NCBI RefSeq assembly: GCF_000143535.2 | Contig: NC_037320.1 | Coordinates: 124,001-188,000, forward strand | Source: Botrytis cinerea B05.10 | Lineage: Eukaryota; Ascomycota; Leotiomycetes; Helotiales; Sclerotiniaceae | DNA: 64,000 nucleotides | Direction: 5' to 3' | Shown here: one piece after another, positions 21,430 to 33,839 of the stretch | Position numbering within the stretch: position 1 is the stretch's first letter | Layout: each line of letters starts with the position of its first letter | The notes under the pieces: generated by a model | The model's database searches: none | Told to the model about the DNA's origin: nothing | What the model saw: only the letters and a program-made list of their open reading frames with translations | Made by a program: the position numbers and the translations under genes

Positions 21430-24158
21430 ATGACTGAAGTAGAAAGTGGCGCCGTTCCCCTCCCCCTCTTCGATAGCTGTGCTATCACTATCATTTTGAG
21501 CGAAGAACTTCCAATACCTCAAGCAAGACAGGTATACCTCACAATGACCATCCATGATGTTTCATGCGTGTGCTGACACAATTTGGCAGTTGAGAGAAAT
21601 TCTTGAGGATAATGGTGCTTCAGCAGAAATTAAGAAGTCAGACGATGGCATGAACTTAGAGGAAGTTACCCATATCATCTCTACCACAACCGACTTCGCA
21701 TGTTACGATAAAGCAGGTCTCTTGCTTGTACCAGTCATTACACCTGAATGGGTTACACAATCTTTAAGCAGACGCAGACAAGCACCAATTCGTCCATACA
21801 CACCAGATGAACGATATATCTTTTCCAATGTCCACCTTACATGCGCAGATATTCCACAGGGCGATAAAGTTGCGATAATTGGTGCTACATGTGCTATGGG
21901 TGGAATGGAAAGTAATAGCTTAACAAAATTGGTCACTCATATTTGTGCTCTTAGTATGGACCATCCAAAGTGTCAGGCGGCGAAGGAGAAGGGACTAAAA
22001 TGCAAAATCGTTCTTCCACAGTGGTAAGTGTTTCTACTCTGTCACGTATTCTCAACTAATCAAACATAGGTTTGATGATTGCTTGAAGTTAGGAAAGCGC
22101 ATAGACGAACGACCATATTTACTCCCAAATCCCGAAATATTCCTTTTGAATCCCGAAGATAGTCTGCCAATACCTTCCTCCTCTAGACTTGAAGGTGCCA
22201 CTACAGCGCACTCAGATATGCTCGAGACTCCAACTGCTTCCCCTATACAACGTAAACTGGATGTTTTCAAGGATAAGAAGGTGATGTTGTCTAAAGACCT
22301 GGACCTTGGAAGTCGACTTACCAGATTACTTTCGGATCTCGTCGAACATGGCCAAGGTACGATTACAAACTCAGTACGTCAAGCTGATATGTTTGTTTGT
22401 AATTACCGGGAGGGTAGAAATTATGTAATTGCCTCTCGATCAGCTTCAACTCACGTGGGTAATCTTTCATGGCTTTACTATATGATTGCTCATAATACAT
22501 GGACAAATCCCACCCGAAGACTTCTTCACTATCCTATTCCGAAAGGAGGTCTACCGGGCTTCGAGAATTACAAGATAACTCTCTCCAATTATGGTGGAGA
22601 GGCACGTATCTACCTTGAAAACTTGGTAAATGCTGCTGGTGGCGAATTTACAAAAAGCATGAAGCAAGATAATACACATCTGATCACCGCTCGAAAGGCC
22701 AGTGAGAAGTGTAATGCGGCTGCTGAATGGAATATCAACATGATCAACCACCTTTGGCTTGAAGAGAGCTATGCCAAGTGCGAGGTTCAGATATTAACGA
22801 ACCCTCGCTATATTCATTTCCCTCCAAGAACAAATCTGGGTGAGGTTATTGGACAAACTCAATTTGATCAAAAGGCCTTAGAGAAGAAATACTTTCCTAG
22901 AGATCCTACACCAGGTCCAAACAGTCCAAAGCCGTCCAAAATGAAAAATTTGACAATTCGAGATCGGGATGTAGATGGAGATGGAGATCACGATATGGAT
23001 GGCGAAACTGAAGACGAGGAAGCTGAAGTTATTGCACCTCCGCCGAAACCTAAAGGCAAAGGCAAAGGAACTTCAACAAACTCTACAGTCTCTACGAATG
23101 TTTCTACACCGGTTGGCAAGAAGCGCACATCTTTAGGCAAAGAAAATGATACCCCTTCATCGACAAGTAGCCGAAGTGCTAAGAATAAAGCAATCGATGC
23201 TCTTCATCAAATGGCCCCCGATATTGCAAAGTACGAATTAGAGAAGAAAAGAAAAGGACACGTATTTGGGGGTGATCGAGCTGCGAATAAAATCGAGAAG
23301 GAACGAGATTTGCAACGTAATTCGAGTCCACTGGTAAAACATCAAGAAGATGATGAGGATAGTGATAGTGGTAGCGAGGAGGTTGATGTTCGTCCATCCA
23401 AAAAGGCGAAAACTGCATCCAAACCAGAAGTGCAAGTTCGCATGCTTGTTACTGGTTACAAGGCTTGGTCCAATCCAGATGCGCCAACCAAGGAGGATAC
23501 AGACACTGTAAGTTGATCTATTTATCATGTCACAGCCATTACTAACATTCATTAGAAAAAATTACGTAGTCTAGGTATCTCTCTGTGGACTGGTTATGGA
23601 AAAGTCAACATTATGGCTGCACCCAAAATGGTTCGAACTAGGAAATTTCTTGTCGGTCTCGCACATGGACCTACCGTCGTATCAGAGAAATACATTGAGG
23701 CTTGTATCAAAGCCGGAAAGATGCTGGACGTCGAGGACTTTCCATTGGTAGATGCGGAAAACGAAAAGAAGCACAATGTCAAGTTGAAGGATACTTTGAA
23801 ACGTGCGAGGGTTAACAAAGGTCGACTTCTAAACACAATTCCAATATACTGTACCGTCGACATCGACAATGGCATTGAAACTTATCAAGAAATTGCAGAA
23901 GTCAACGGAGCTACTTTTGGTACTTTTAAAGGACGTCCAACTATCAAACCTACCAAGCCGGAAGAAGATGATGGACCTCCAGAACCAGTTTACTTGATTA
24001 GCAGCGATAAGAGACCTGAACAAGCTCTCTATTCGAAGTTTGAAGAGATGGCCAAGGCGGGAAACATGGAGCCGAGGATTGTCAAAGTGGAATGGCTGCT
24101 AGACGTTGCTATGTCTCAACAAATCAAGTGGGACAAAAAGTATTTGCTGAAGCGTTAA
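21430..24158 (+). CDS. Rtt107/Brc1-like multi-BRCT genome-stability protein
   Basis: Predicted scaffold that binds gamma-H2A and repair factors at stalled forks (Rtt107 in budding yeast, Brc1 in fission yeast). Exons are 21430-21531, 21590-22023, 22070-23507 and 23556-24158, giving 858 aa. N-terminal BRCT repeats are visible through their W/C-rich ends: VTPEWVTQSLSRR, KIVLPQWFDDCLKLGKR, VGNLSWLYYMIAHNTW and AAEWNINMINHLWLEESYAK. A charged linker (about residues 500-650) has acidic runs and basic KKAK/KRKGK patches. The C-terminal pair starts at VRMLVTGYKAW and ends with RIVKVEWLLDVAMSQQIKWD. The gene lies divergent to the Lpx1-like gene, and three MBF-like motifs stand upstream. The exact orthology (Rtt107, Brc1, or another BRCT scaffold such as PTIP) rests on architecture. 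Confidence 0.88.
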
Positions 24159-24657
24159 TTGATGAAGTGGATGGTGAAGCTTCAATTAATGTTCTTGCTG
24201 GCGATTAGGGATGGCGATGTATTCATATACCTTTTGGGCTTTTGGTTGGACGGACGGATTACAAAAGAAAAGAAGCGATGTTCTTTGCAGGCTGGAGGAA
24301 TTTTGGGAGCCTAGATGTAATATTGATATGTAGGGTTGTATGTTAGCTGATGAGATACATGATTTTGGTTCAAAATGAGTACTCTTGATGTATTGACAGT
24401 GATGTGTTGATTCTTCTGAAAGGTTTATCTAGAGGGATGGTATGGTATTTTTTAAGGGGGTTTGGTAAATTAAATGTCAATAATTTGGGGTATCATGGTT
24501 CCTATCTCTCTATGTCTACAATTTTCGTGTTCCTGACCCGGTATTTTCTCAGAGCACTCGATGCTCAAGTCCGAAGTTTCCCACCAAATGACGAGATATA
24601 AATCATAGCTCAAGTATGTGTGATGACGTAGAACATCAACACCACTCCTCGCTCCTT
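24159..24657. other. Convergent intergenic spacer
   Basis: These 499 bp hold the 3' ends of two convergent genes. Only T-rich and GGG-containing UTR-like sequence is seen. Confidence 0.5.
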
Positions 24658-25749
24658 TCATTCATTTCCATCCGTCAGCGTCGGCGTCGGTACATCGCCG
24701 AGCCCTTCCAGAAAAGCATCCGCCTGTTTCTTCGCTCTCTTCTCCCCCAACACCCTCCTCCTCTCCTCAATCTCTCTCTTTCTCTTCTCCTTTAGCCCTT
24801 CTCTTTCCCTCCTCCCCCTTTCCGTCTCCTTCCTCATCCTTTCCAAATTATCCATCTCCTCTTTCCTCATCTCCTCATCTTTCGAAAAACTATAAAACCC
24901 TTGTCCTTTACTCCTCACCTCCTTATCCGCCTCATAATGTTTCATTTCCGGCGGCGTCGCACTCCTATCCCTCTTTTTCGCGAGCTCCTCCATTTTCTCT
25001 GCGGTTTCGGAATCTAGTGTAGATGTAAAAGCGGACGATTGAATAGTATCACCGTAGATGAGTTGAGAGGGTTGTGCAGGACGAGCGGACATCCGCTCTA
25101 GTTCTTCTGCGCCGAGGAGGGCATTTCTGCGTTGGCGCTCAAGACGCTGCGCTTCTTTTCTGGTTACCTGGCGGAGACGACCAAATTCATCTTCATATTC
25201 GACCAGTTGGTTATCTTCTGCGTTTGAGGCGCCGGCGCCAAAAGAATCATCGCTATCGGAGTCTTCATCCTTTTCACCTCCTTCAACCCACTTGCGATCG
25301 AAATCTACAAGTCCTTCTGCTTCTTCATTCCCATCTCCATCTCCGTTTGCAAGTCTATCGTTATCGCCGCGCTTTAACCGCGAATAAATCTTTGCTTTTT
25401 CAGCAAGTCGTTTTTTACTCCTGTGAAGTGTACTATCGTCTATTCTTTCCCCCTGGCCAGTCTTTCGAATCTGGGTATATGTATTTCCATCCTCGTCATC
25501 TTCTAGATCTTTTGCGGCGCGTTTCTTGGTTCCTTTGTTGTGTGTTTTGAAGATGTCTTCTTTGGTTTTGGAAGGCCGGGGACGACCGCGGGTCGTGGAT
25601 GATGATGAAGACTCCTGTGTCTGAGAAGCGAGGAGTGATGAGAGAGTCGAGGAGAATGCTAGGCTTGTGGAAGAGGATAATTCTTTAGCAGAAGAAGAGT
25701 GGAGTTTAGGTTTCTTGAAATTGTAAAGGTTATTAGGGTCGTTGGACAT
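24658..25749 (-). CDS. CCDC174-like charged coiled-coil protein
   Basis: Intronless frame of 363 aa. The core VEYEDEFGRLRQVTRKEAQRL matches the CCDC174 family signature (acidic EYxDExGR motif followed by RK). Around it are a Ser-rich N-terminus, a KRAAKDLEDDEDG segment, an acidic linker near DSDSDDSFGAG, and a long Arg/Glu/Lys coiled coil at the C-terminus. In animals CCDC174 is a nuclear protein linked to RNA processing; its role in fungi is unclear. It is divergent from homoserine dehydrogenase with 358 bp between starts. The start is the first ATG of the frame (MSNDPNNLYNFKKPKL), which resembles a family N-terminus. Family assignment is from motif memory. Confidence 0.8.
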   Translation of the reverse strand: MSNDPNNLYNFKKPKLHSSSAKELSSSTSLAFSSTLSSLLASQTQESSSSSTTRGRPRPSKTKEDIFKTHNKGTKKRAAKDLEDDEDGNTYTQIRKTGQGERIDDSTLHRSKKRLAEKAKIYSRLKRGDNDRLANGDGDGNEEAEGLVDFDRKWVEGGEKDEDSDSDDSFGAGASNAEDNQLVEYEDEFGRLRQVTRKEAQRLERQRRNALLGAEELERMSARPAQPSQLIYGDTIQSSAFTSTLDSETAEKMEELAKKRDRSATPPEMKHYEADKEVRSKGQGFYSFSKDEEMRKEEMDNLERMRKETERGRREREGLKEKRKREIEERRRVLGEKRAKKQADAFLEGLGDVPTPTLTDGNE

Positions 25750-26107
25750 TTTGGAGGAATTATCGCTGTTGTGTTTGGAGGAGAGATGGAGGTAATGCGA
25801 TCATGGATTTGATGTATATTCTCGTAAGGCTGAGGGAATCTGGGGAGCTCGAAAATCACGGCCTCGTCCATCTATAATTGACCAATGGAAAGCAGCAAGG
25901 TGGATATATCATAGAGAGGGGTATCAGCATGTGCGAGATCGGATTATTGTGCATGGAAACAACCCCACCACTTACAATCTTTCGTGATTGCTCATTATTC
26001 ATAACATTTCGATTCTTCAGTACGAGCAAGACATCGAACCTTATTCAAGACAAAACAATCCGCAATTGATCAATCTTCAATCTCAATCACCTACAAGTCA
26101 AGTCAAT
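25750..26107. promoter_or_regulatory. Divergent promoter region of the CCDC174-like gene and hom6
   Basis: A 358-bp region with a CCAAT box at about 25872-25876. I looked for a TGACTC site of the amino-acid control factor (Gcn4/CpcA) and did not find a good one. Confidence 0.4.
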
Positions 26108-27262
26108 ATGGTTGCTAAGGAAATTTACGTTGCAGTCATTGGTATTAATCTCTAATCTTTGATAGCTTAATAGGAGCTCCAATTAGCTAATACTGGATTA
26201 GGTGCTGGTGGTGTAGGAAAATGCTTTCTGTCTCAACTTGAAGCTCTTTCTCAACGATTTACTTCATCCAAGATATCCCTCATCTTCGTTTCAAGAAGCA
26301 AGAAAGTTCTCTACAGTCCAAAATACACACCGCTTTCATACTCCAACCTCTCAACTACACTCGCAGACTCCACACAAGAACCACTCTCTTTACCAAAGAT
26401 CATTGAATACTTAGCAGCTGCACCTGCAAAGGTCGTCCTTGTCGACAACACAAGTTCGCAAGATGTCGCAGATGCATACCCACAAGTTTTGTCCAAAGGA
26501 ATCTCGATAGTCACTCCCAACAAGAAGGCGTTTTCTGGATCATATAAATTGTGGCAGGATATCTTCTCCGCAGCTTCATCATCTGGTGCTAAGGTGTACC
26601 ATGAGAGCTCGGTTGGTGCTGGATTGCCAGTCATTTCTACTTTGAAGGAATTGGTCGACACAGGTGATTCCGTCACTAAAATCGAAGGTGTCTTCAGCGG
26701 TACCATGTCGTTCTTGTTCAACTCATTCGCTCCTACCGAAGGTTCGGGAGGAAAGTGGTCTTCCGAGGTTGCTAAAGCAAAGGAGTTGGGTTATACCGAG
26801 CCAGATCCAAGAGATGATCTGAACGGTCTGGATGTCGCCAGAAAATTGACAATCTTGGCAAGATTGGCAGGTCTCGAGGTTGAATCTCCAACTTCATTCC
26901 CAGTCCAAAGCTTGATCCCTAAGGAATTGGAGAGTGTTTCAAGTGGAGAGGAATTCCTTCAAAAGTTGCCAGAGTTCGATTCCCAGATGGAGGAAACAAA
27001 GGTTGCCGCCGAGAAGGAGGGCAAGGTTGTAAGATTCGTTGGTAGTATCGATGTCGCAAAGAAGGAGGTGAAGGTAGGTTTGGAGAAATTCGATAAATCT
27101 CACCCAATTGCTGCCCTCAAGGGAAGTGATAACATCATTAGCTTCTACACAAAGCGATATGGATCCAATCCTTTGATCATTCAAGGAGCTGGTGCTGGAG
27201 GAGATGTGACAGCAATGGGTGTCACAGGTGATCTTATTAAGGTCCTCGAAAGATTGTCTTAA
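26108..27262 (+). CDS. hom6: Homoserine dehydrogenase
   Basis: Reduces aspartate semialdehyde to homoserine with NAD(P)H, the branch step to threonine and methionine. Exons are 26108-26141 and 26202-27262, giving 364 aa, the usual monofunctional fungal length. The Rossmann motif IGAGGVGK is split by the intron after its first base pair of codons. Other signatures are VDNTSS, VTPNKKAFSG (nucleotide and active-site lysine region), ESSVGAGLPVIS, the family signature around GVFSGTMSFLFN, and GYTEPDPRDDLNGLDVARK with the catalytic acidic residues. The C-terminus GAGAGGDVTAMGVTGDLIKV is standard. The stop lies only 35 bp from the stop of the convergent small membrane protein, so the transcripts almost certainly overlap. 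Confidence 0.96.
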
Positions 27263-27297
27263 AATCATGTTATAATACCATAAAAGTTGTTTGCTGT

Positions 27298-27729
27298 TCA
27301 ATCGTCTACTATCGCGCCACTATCTTTTCGTGGCTGCGCTGCTTCCTCTATTCCCTTCTTCATCCCCTCGGCTGTTTCCTCTAATAATTCTGCTATATTG
27401 GCTGCCCCATTCACTGAAGGCATTGTCAAGATTCTCGGTCGTCCTTGGCCATTCGGTCGTTCGCTCAAGCTCGGTGCACGCGGTCGTGGTCTATCTCTTG
27501 CTCTCCCACCAAAATAAGGCATTTCATGGTGTATTAAGCGGAAAAGGTAGAAGAAAATATCGAAGAGGAGAGTTAATAGCCAGGGCCCTATGCACAGTAT
27601 ACCCAGCACAAACTATGTATGATGTTAGTGCAGTGATCGAAGTACTTAGCACCAGATACCTACAAACGTGTTTCTAGCCCACACTTCGACAAACGCTAAA
27701 CTTTCAGGAAGAATTGAGAACCACGGCAT
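27298..27729 (-). CDS. Small single-pass membrane protein, unknown function
   Basis: Exons are 27729-27664 and 27612-27298, giving 126 aa. The N-terminus MPWFSILPESLAFVEVWARN leads into a strong membrane segment (about residues 23-45, FVLGILCIGPWLLTLLFDIFFYLF). A basic, proline-rich segment follows (GRARDRPRPRAPSL), then a short conserved-looking helix (NIAELLEETAEGMKKGIEEA). The intron is 51 nt with GTAGGT and CATAG ends and leaves the frame intact; without it the frame lacks a good start. I do not recognise a family. The positive patch after the membrane span would place the C-terminus in the cytosol by the positive-inside rule. The hydrophobicity pattern and a clean splice support a real gene. 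Confidence 0.65.
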
Positions 27730-28637
27730 GTTATATGAAAAGACTCCTATTGAACGAAGATCAAAAGGTCTCTCGGTGACGTTAAACGATTGAATAGGCG
27801 ATGACGCTGAGAATTCGTACACAGTTCGTGTTTCTCTCCGGAAGCTGTAAGGAAATGGTTGTTGTTGGTAAAGATGTAGTCGCCAAGTACGAGCCCCTCG
27901 AATCAGAGTGATGTGGGAGTAAAAAATGAATGGTCGGTCCTTTCACATATCGATATATCGAATTTTGGAGGAATGGAGAGACGGTGTTGAGAAAAAATGA
28001 AGAATGAGGGATGGAATGGCTTAAATCCTTCATTCAATGCTTATGGTACAAGCACATACCTACAGAGCTTGTATGCAACTGTATCAGCCGCTAGCCAAGA
28101 GCTGAATTCGAGTAATGGAATGAGTAACGAATGTCGACCTCATCCCTTGATGGAATTCTAGAGGTTTGTTGCAATTATTCGAGGTCGTCCTTCACAATGT
28201 TTCGATATATCAATATTATATTCTGGGGAAGAACAATGTTGTTATCGCAATCAGAGTAAGGTTGCTGCGGTGGCCCAAGATGACGATTAAGGTTACTAGG
28301 GGTAGGAATCAATCATTGTGTCAATCACATTTACCTGGTAGCTTGACAGGGGTTTAGCAATTTAGTAAAAATAATACTAAAAATCCATAAAATCCGTAAA
28401 ACTTATTAACTAAATGGGACTAAAATAGAATTCCAAAATCCACCACCCACTAACATTTTATCTTGTGCATTTGATGTCCCATGCGAAAAAAAAAGTTCAG
28501 CCTTGAGCTTTTCCGTCATGCTAAAGCCTCGTTTGAACTACAACCACAGCCTCCCATCTTTTCGGACACTCACTTTTCCATTATATCAAAGAAGATCCCA
28601 TTGACTGTCAAGAAACTTTAGAAGCTCTACAATCACA
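27730..28637. promoter_or_regulatory. Divergent intergenic region upstream of the small membrane protein and trm8
   Basis: A 908-bp region between two divergent starts. No named motif was recognised. Open frames in it are short and unconvincing. Confidence 0.4.
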
Positions 28638-29589
<952 letters not shown>

Positions 29590-29949
29590 AAGAGGGGCGA
29601 AGAAGATATCAAAATATCTAGAGGGGACATCATTTACACAAAAATGACCATAGAAGCCAGGCAATGGGACTTTATGATTAATCTACTCCCGACGAGATTT
29701 GCGAGTATGAAAGGTTACATAGAGAAAACAAATGAACAAAAAATTCGAAAATCATGTCTACATTTCCCATTGTGAAAAGAATAATATGCACATCGACCGT
29801 GACTGGTCATGGTGTAGTGAAATGGAATGGAAAGATTACGCGAAGACCCTGAAAGCCGAAAGCTACAACCATTGTGAGACCTTATTAGAGCTTCCAAAAA
29901 AGTTCCCACCAAAAATGCTGTTCATAAATACAATCGCCCTCTACAGATT
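29590..29949. other. Intergenic spacer between trm8 and mdm1
   Basis: These 360 bp hold the trm8 3' UTR and the mdm1 promoter. The two genes are in tandem. No motif was recognised. Confidence 0.45.
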
Positions 29950-32900
29950 ATGGCCCTGAGTCGTCGGGATGTGATCTTAGCTGGTATCGCCGTGTTTTTT
30001 GCTTGGGGATTTGCTACCAATTGGATTCCGACCTTGCGCTGGATTGGATATGCATTTGTCGCAGGACTGATTGTACCCATCGTCGGGCTCATAGCTTTGC
30101 TACTTCTCACATCTAGAGGTTCCCAATACGGAGAAGAGCATATTGTGCGCCGACCAAAAGGACCTGCATTTCTGGCAGCGACGAAATGGAAGAAGGAAAT
30201 AGCCGCGTTACGCACACGACAAATGCATGTACGAAAGCCATTGGTCCCAGACTCCTTTATGGTATCATGCGCTCTCGACGACTTCTTGGACCTTATACTT
30301 CGCGATTTTGTGGCTTCGTGGTATGGGAGTATTAGCAGGAACCCGTCATTTACCAATGAGGTCGACAAGACGATAAGATTGGCTCTTGTCAATCTGCGGG
30401 ATCGATTACTGGATATAGATTTGGTGGAGGTTGTGACCACTCGTTTTGTACCTATTCTGACAGGGCACTTTAAGGAATTCTACAATGCGGAGGTTGCTAT
30501 CAGAGGCAAGAATTTAAATCGAAGCGTTACGGAATCTGATGAGTTAGACCTTGCGATAGCGGCGAAATATAATGATGGGAAACTACATTCTGCGGCATCT
30601 TTGGCCTTCTCGGATACAAAGCTGGTACAACAAGAATATCTGAGAAACTTGACTCAAAAACTGTTGCCAGAGATCCTACCAGAGAGTGCTATCGGGAGTC
30701 GTGCGGTAGGAGTTTTGATCAGAGAATTGGTGGCTTGCGCCGTTCTTTTCCCCATAATGCAAATGCTTTCTGATCCGGATATGTGGAATCAGATAATGGA
30801 GGCATATGTATACATCCCGGATTATCAGGAATTTCGAGATTTGTGCTAACGCAGTATAGGGACGCTCTATGCTTCAAGATAGATCAACTGTGCGAAAACT
30901 TCGAGCTGCACTAGATGAGCATGCATCACCTGCTCCTAAATCGAATCGTACTGCGCAATTTCCAAGATTGTCACCAGGAGATCATGAAAGGAGATTTGAA
31001 AAATTCATTCGCGCGATTAGGAAGACGAACAACTTGTCGGACGCCAGGAGGTTTCGAAGTGAGGTGTCCAGTCAATTCAAGCGAGATGCCTTGAAGGATG
31101 GACAAGATCCGGTATACTTGCGACGGCTTGATATTGGAAAGAGGATATTGGATGAAAGGGTTAACCAATTGGCTGCCACAGGTGATCGTGGGGCTCAGGT
31201 CTCGCAACCAGGTCGTAATGGTGTTCAAGCATCAAAGCTCGAAAATGCTTCACTTGTGGATCTCCTACACGATCCTTCTGGTCTTTCGTATTTCATGGAA
31301 TATATGGACAGGCAGAATTGTATGTCTCTTGTACAGTTTTGGATTGTAGTTGATGGATTTCGAAATCCTCTCGAGGATGATGGTGCAGAAGACGAAGAAG
31401 TCCCGACTACTATTGCCCCTTGGACTGATGCCGATAGAACGGATCTTGCGCAGATAAATGATGCGTATCTTTCTAAGCCAGAACTCAAAGTCCCGGATAC
31501 CTCAAAACATATTGTCCAGGAGTTTCTCAGGGCGGGTAACAAGGCAACTTCAAAGCAATACTTTATGGCTAGAAGAGCTATCTTACGTGCTCAAACTTCT
31601 GCACTGGAAGTGATGCAAGACAAATTCTTCCCACATTTTAAAAGATCAGATCTTTTCTACAAATGTCTCACATCCCAAGAAGCTTCAAAAGTTCGCCAAC
31701 CTTCTCCAGCACCGTCACTTAATTTGGAGAATACAACGCGCAAACCGCCAATAGCTCCCAGATCAAATACTACCATGACAGTCAACACACGGTCCCCTTC
31801 TTTCTCGAGGGCTTCATCAAAATTGGTTCCAAAGAGGTCAGATTTACGTCGGACTGCCATGTCTTTCACTGATTTAACCACCCACCAACCAGATTCTATG
31901 TCGAATTCTCGAGCCTCTCTAGATGAGGAAACCCCCTTATTTGAAGATGATGACCTGGATAGCGATGCAATGGCAAATTCAATAATGAGTCTTGATCAAG
32001 AGCCTGGCGTGATTGTTCCAGACAACAATGTTGTGCAAGCCATGGAAGCAGCGTTGAATACGATCATGGAAGATAAGCCTAACATTGATGATATTCGAAG
32101 CTCATTGTTCGGCCCTAATGACTCCCCGAATTCACCAGTTCCAAGCGTTCATTCCACGTCGAACGACATCTCAAACAGGAGTTCAAGTGATCATAAGCGA
32201 GCGGATCTATTTGGACTAGAAAATGGTAAAGGGGCTGACAGACACGAACGAACTGAGAAGCCAAGTATAGCATCTCTTGGACTTGTAAATACATCGTCTA
32301 GAATTGGTGTATTTACAGATAACGATCTGTTTGGGGATGAAGAAAGGTTTCTTTCTGACGAACATGACGATCCCGAGAAAGACGACGATGAAGATAACCA
32401 AGATCAAGTCCACGAGGCAGCTCCTGGTGATTTAGGTCTAGCAGAGGCCATCACTCTTCTCACTACTGATATCGATCGACTTATAGCTCAAGATGCTGTA
32501 GTTGATTCATTAACAAGAAAAGCTGAACTCACAAACAATACAGCCGAGCTTAGAATTTTGCGAAAGTCAAAGGCTAGTTTGGAAAGAGAGATTCGTCGCA
32601 AGGAACTTCAGAGGCAGCAATATGTTATCCAAGAGAGTGACAATAGTCTTTATGGACGTTCCACAATCAAAATCAAATCGATCGTAGTTGGCAAAGAGGA
32701 TGACGGCCGAGAGTATGCCGTTTACGTTATTGAAGTACAAAGAAAAGCCGGAGAACAAATGCCAGCTGCAAATTGGACCGTCACTCGACGTTACAGCGAA
32801 TTTCACGAACTTCATCAACGATTGAGAATCAAGTATCCATCAGTAGGACATCTTGATTTTCCTCGTAGGAGGATGGTTATGAAGTTACAGGGTGACTTTC

Positions 32901-33839
32901 TTCAAAAGCGACGTGCGGCATTGGAAAAATATCTTCGCGAAATTCTTCTATTACCAGATGTATGTCGAAGTCGAGAGTTGCGCGCATTTCTTTCTCAAAG
33001 TGCTTTGGCTCCAGAACTAGAAGACCCAAATGCCATCGACAATAAGAAGGATATCATGACAAGATTCTATAACTCAGTAACAGATGGAATGGAAGATATT
33101 TTAGGAAATATTCCAGTGCTAGATCAACTTTCGGTCGCAGGACAAAATCTCTTATCGGCAGCAACCAACCAACTCATCAACATGCCCTCAGCAATAAGCG
33201 AGGACCCTCTAACAGCAGCCGAAGCAGAAGCAGAACTGAACGCCTTCGAAGATAAAGAATTAGAACCCTTCGTAAAACCTATCTGCGATATCTTTCTCGA
33301 AGTCTTCGAACTTAATCGTGGAAATAATTGGTTGCGTGGTCGTGCTGTAGTTGTTGTTCTTCACCAGCTTTTAGGTGGAACGATAGAAAGAAAAGTTAGG
33401 GAAAATGTGAAAGGATTTATACATGATGATATGATCGTGAAGTATATTTCAATACTTAAAGATTCAATGTGGCCTGGGGGAGAAAGGAAGGTGGAAGGGA
33501 AGACCAGGACGACGGGGGAAAAGAGCAAGAGTAGAAAGGAAGCAAGTTTGATGTTGGCAACGCTGATACCGGATTTGGCGGGGAGTGTAGTTGGGAGGGT
33601 TAATGCCCAGGCGGCTAGCCGGAGGATATTTGCTACGTTCAACAATCCGAGGCTGAAGTAAGTGTTATTCTTTCCTGTTTTCTGGAAGACGGGTTGGGGG
33701 ATGGTGGTGATGAAATTGAATGAAATGACATGAAATAAGATGAGATGAGATAAGACTAACACATAAATTTAGTGCACATCTTACATTTACGCTGTTAGAT
33801 GAAGTTATTGATGCTTTGTTTGGGGATTTGGGTTCATAG
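29950..33839 (+). CDS. mdm1: Mdm1-type sorting nexin (PXA-RGS-PX-Nexin_C)
   Basis: Mdm1/SNX13-SNX25 proteins are ER-anchored tethers at nucleus-vacuole or ER-endolysosome contacts that act in lipid handling. Exons are 29950-30807, 30860-33657 and 33773-33839, giving 1240 aa. Two N-terminal membrane segments are visible (about residues 8-28 and 33-55). A PXA domain (about 90-300) has the MLQDRSTVRKLRAALDEHA end just after intron 1. An RGS domain (about 415-560) contains the segments LVDLLHDPSGLSYFMEYM and FRNPLED, the latter followed by an acidic insert. A long Ser/Asp-rich linker follows, then the PX domain (about 885-1000) with RRYSEFHELHQRLRIKYPSV and FPRRRMV for phosphoinositide binding. 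The Nexin_C domain starts near LEPFVKPICDIFLEVFELNRGNNWLRG. The last exon is 67 nt and has a GACTAAC branch point upstream. Confidence 0.94.

Noticed and set aside
25074..25550. 158-codon plus-strand ORF
   Set aside because: It is the mirror of the acidic and basic runs of the CCDC174-like gene.
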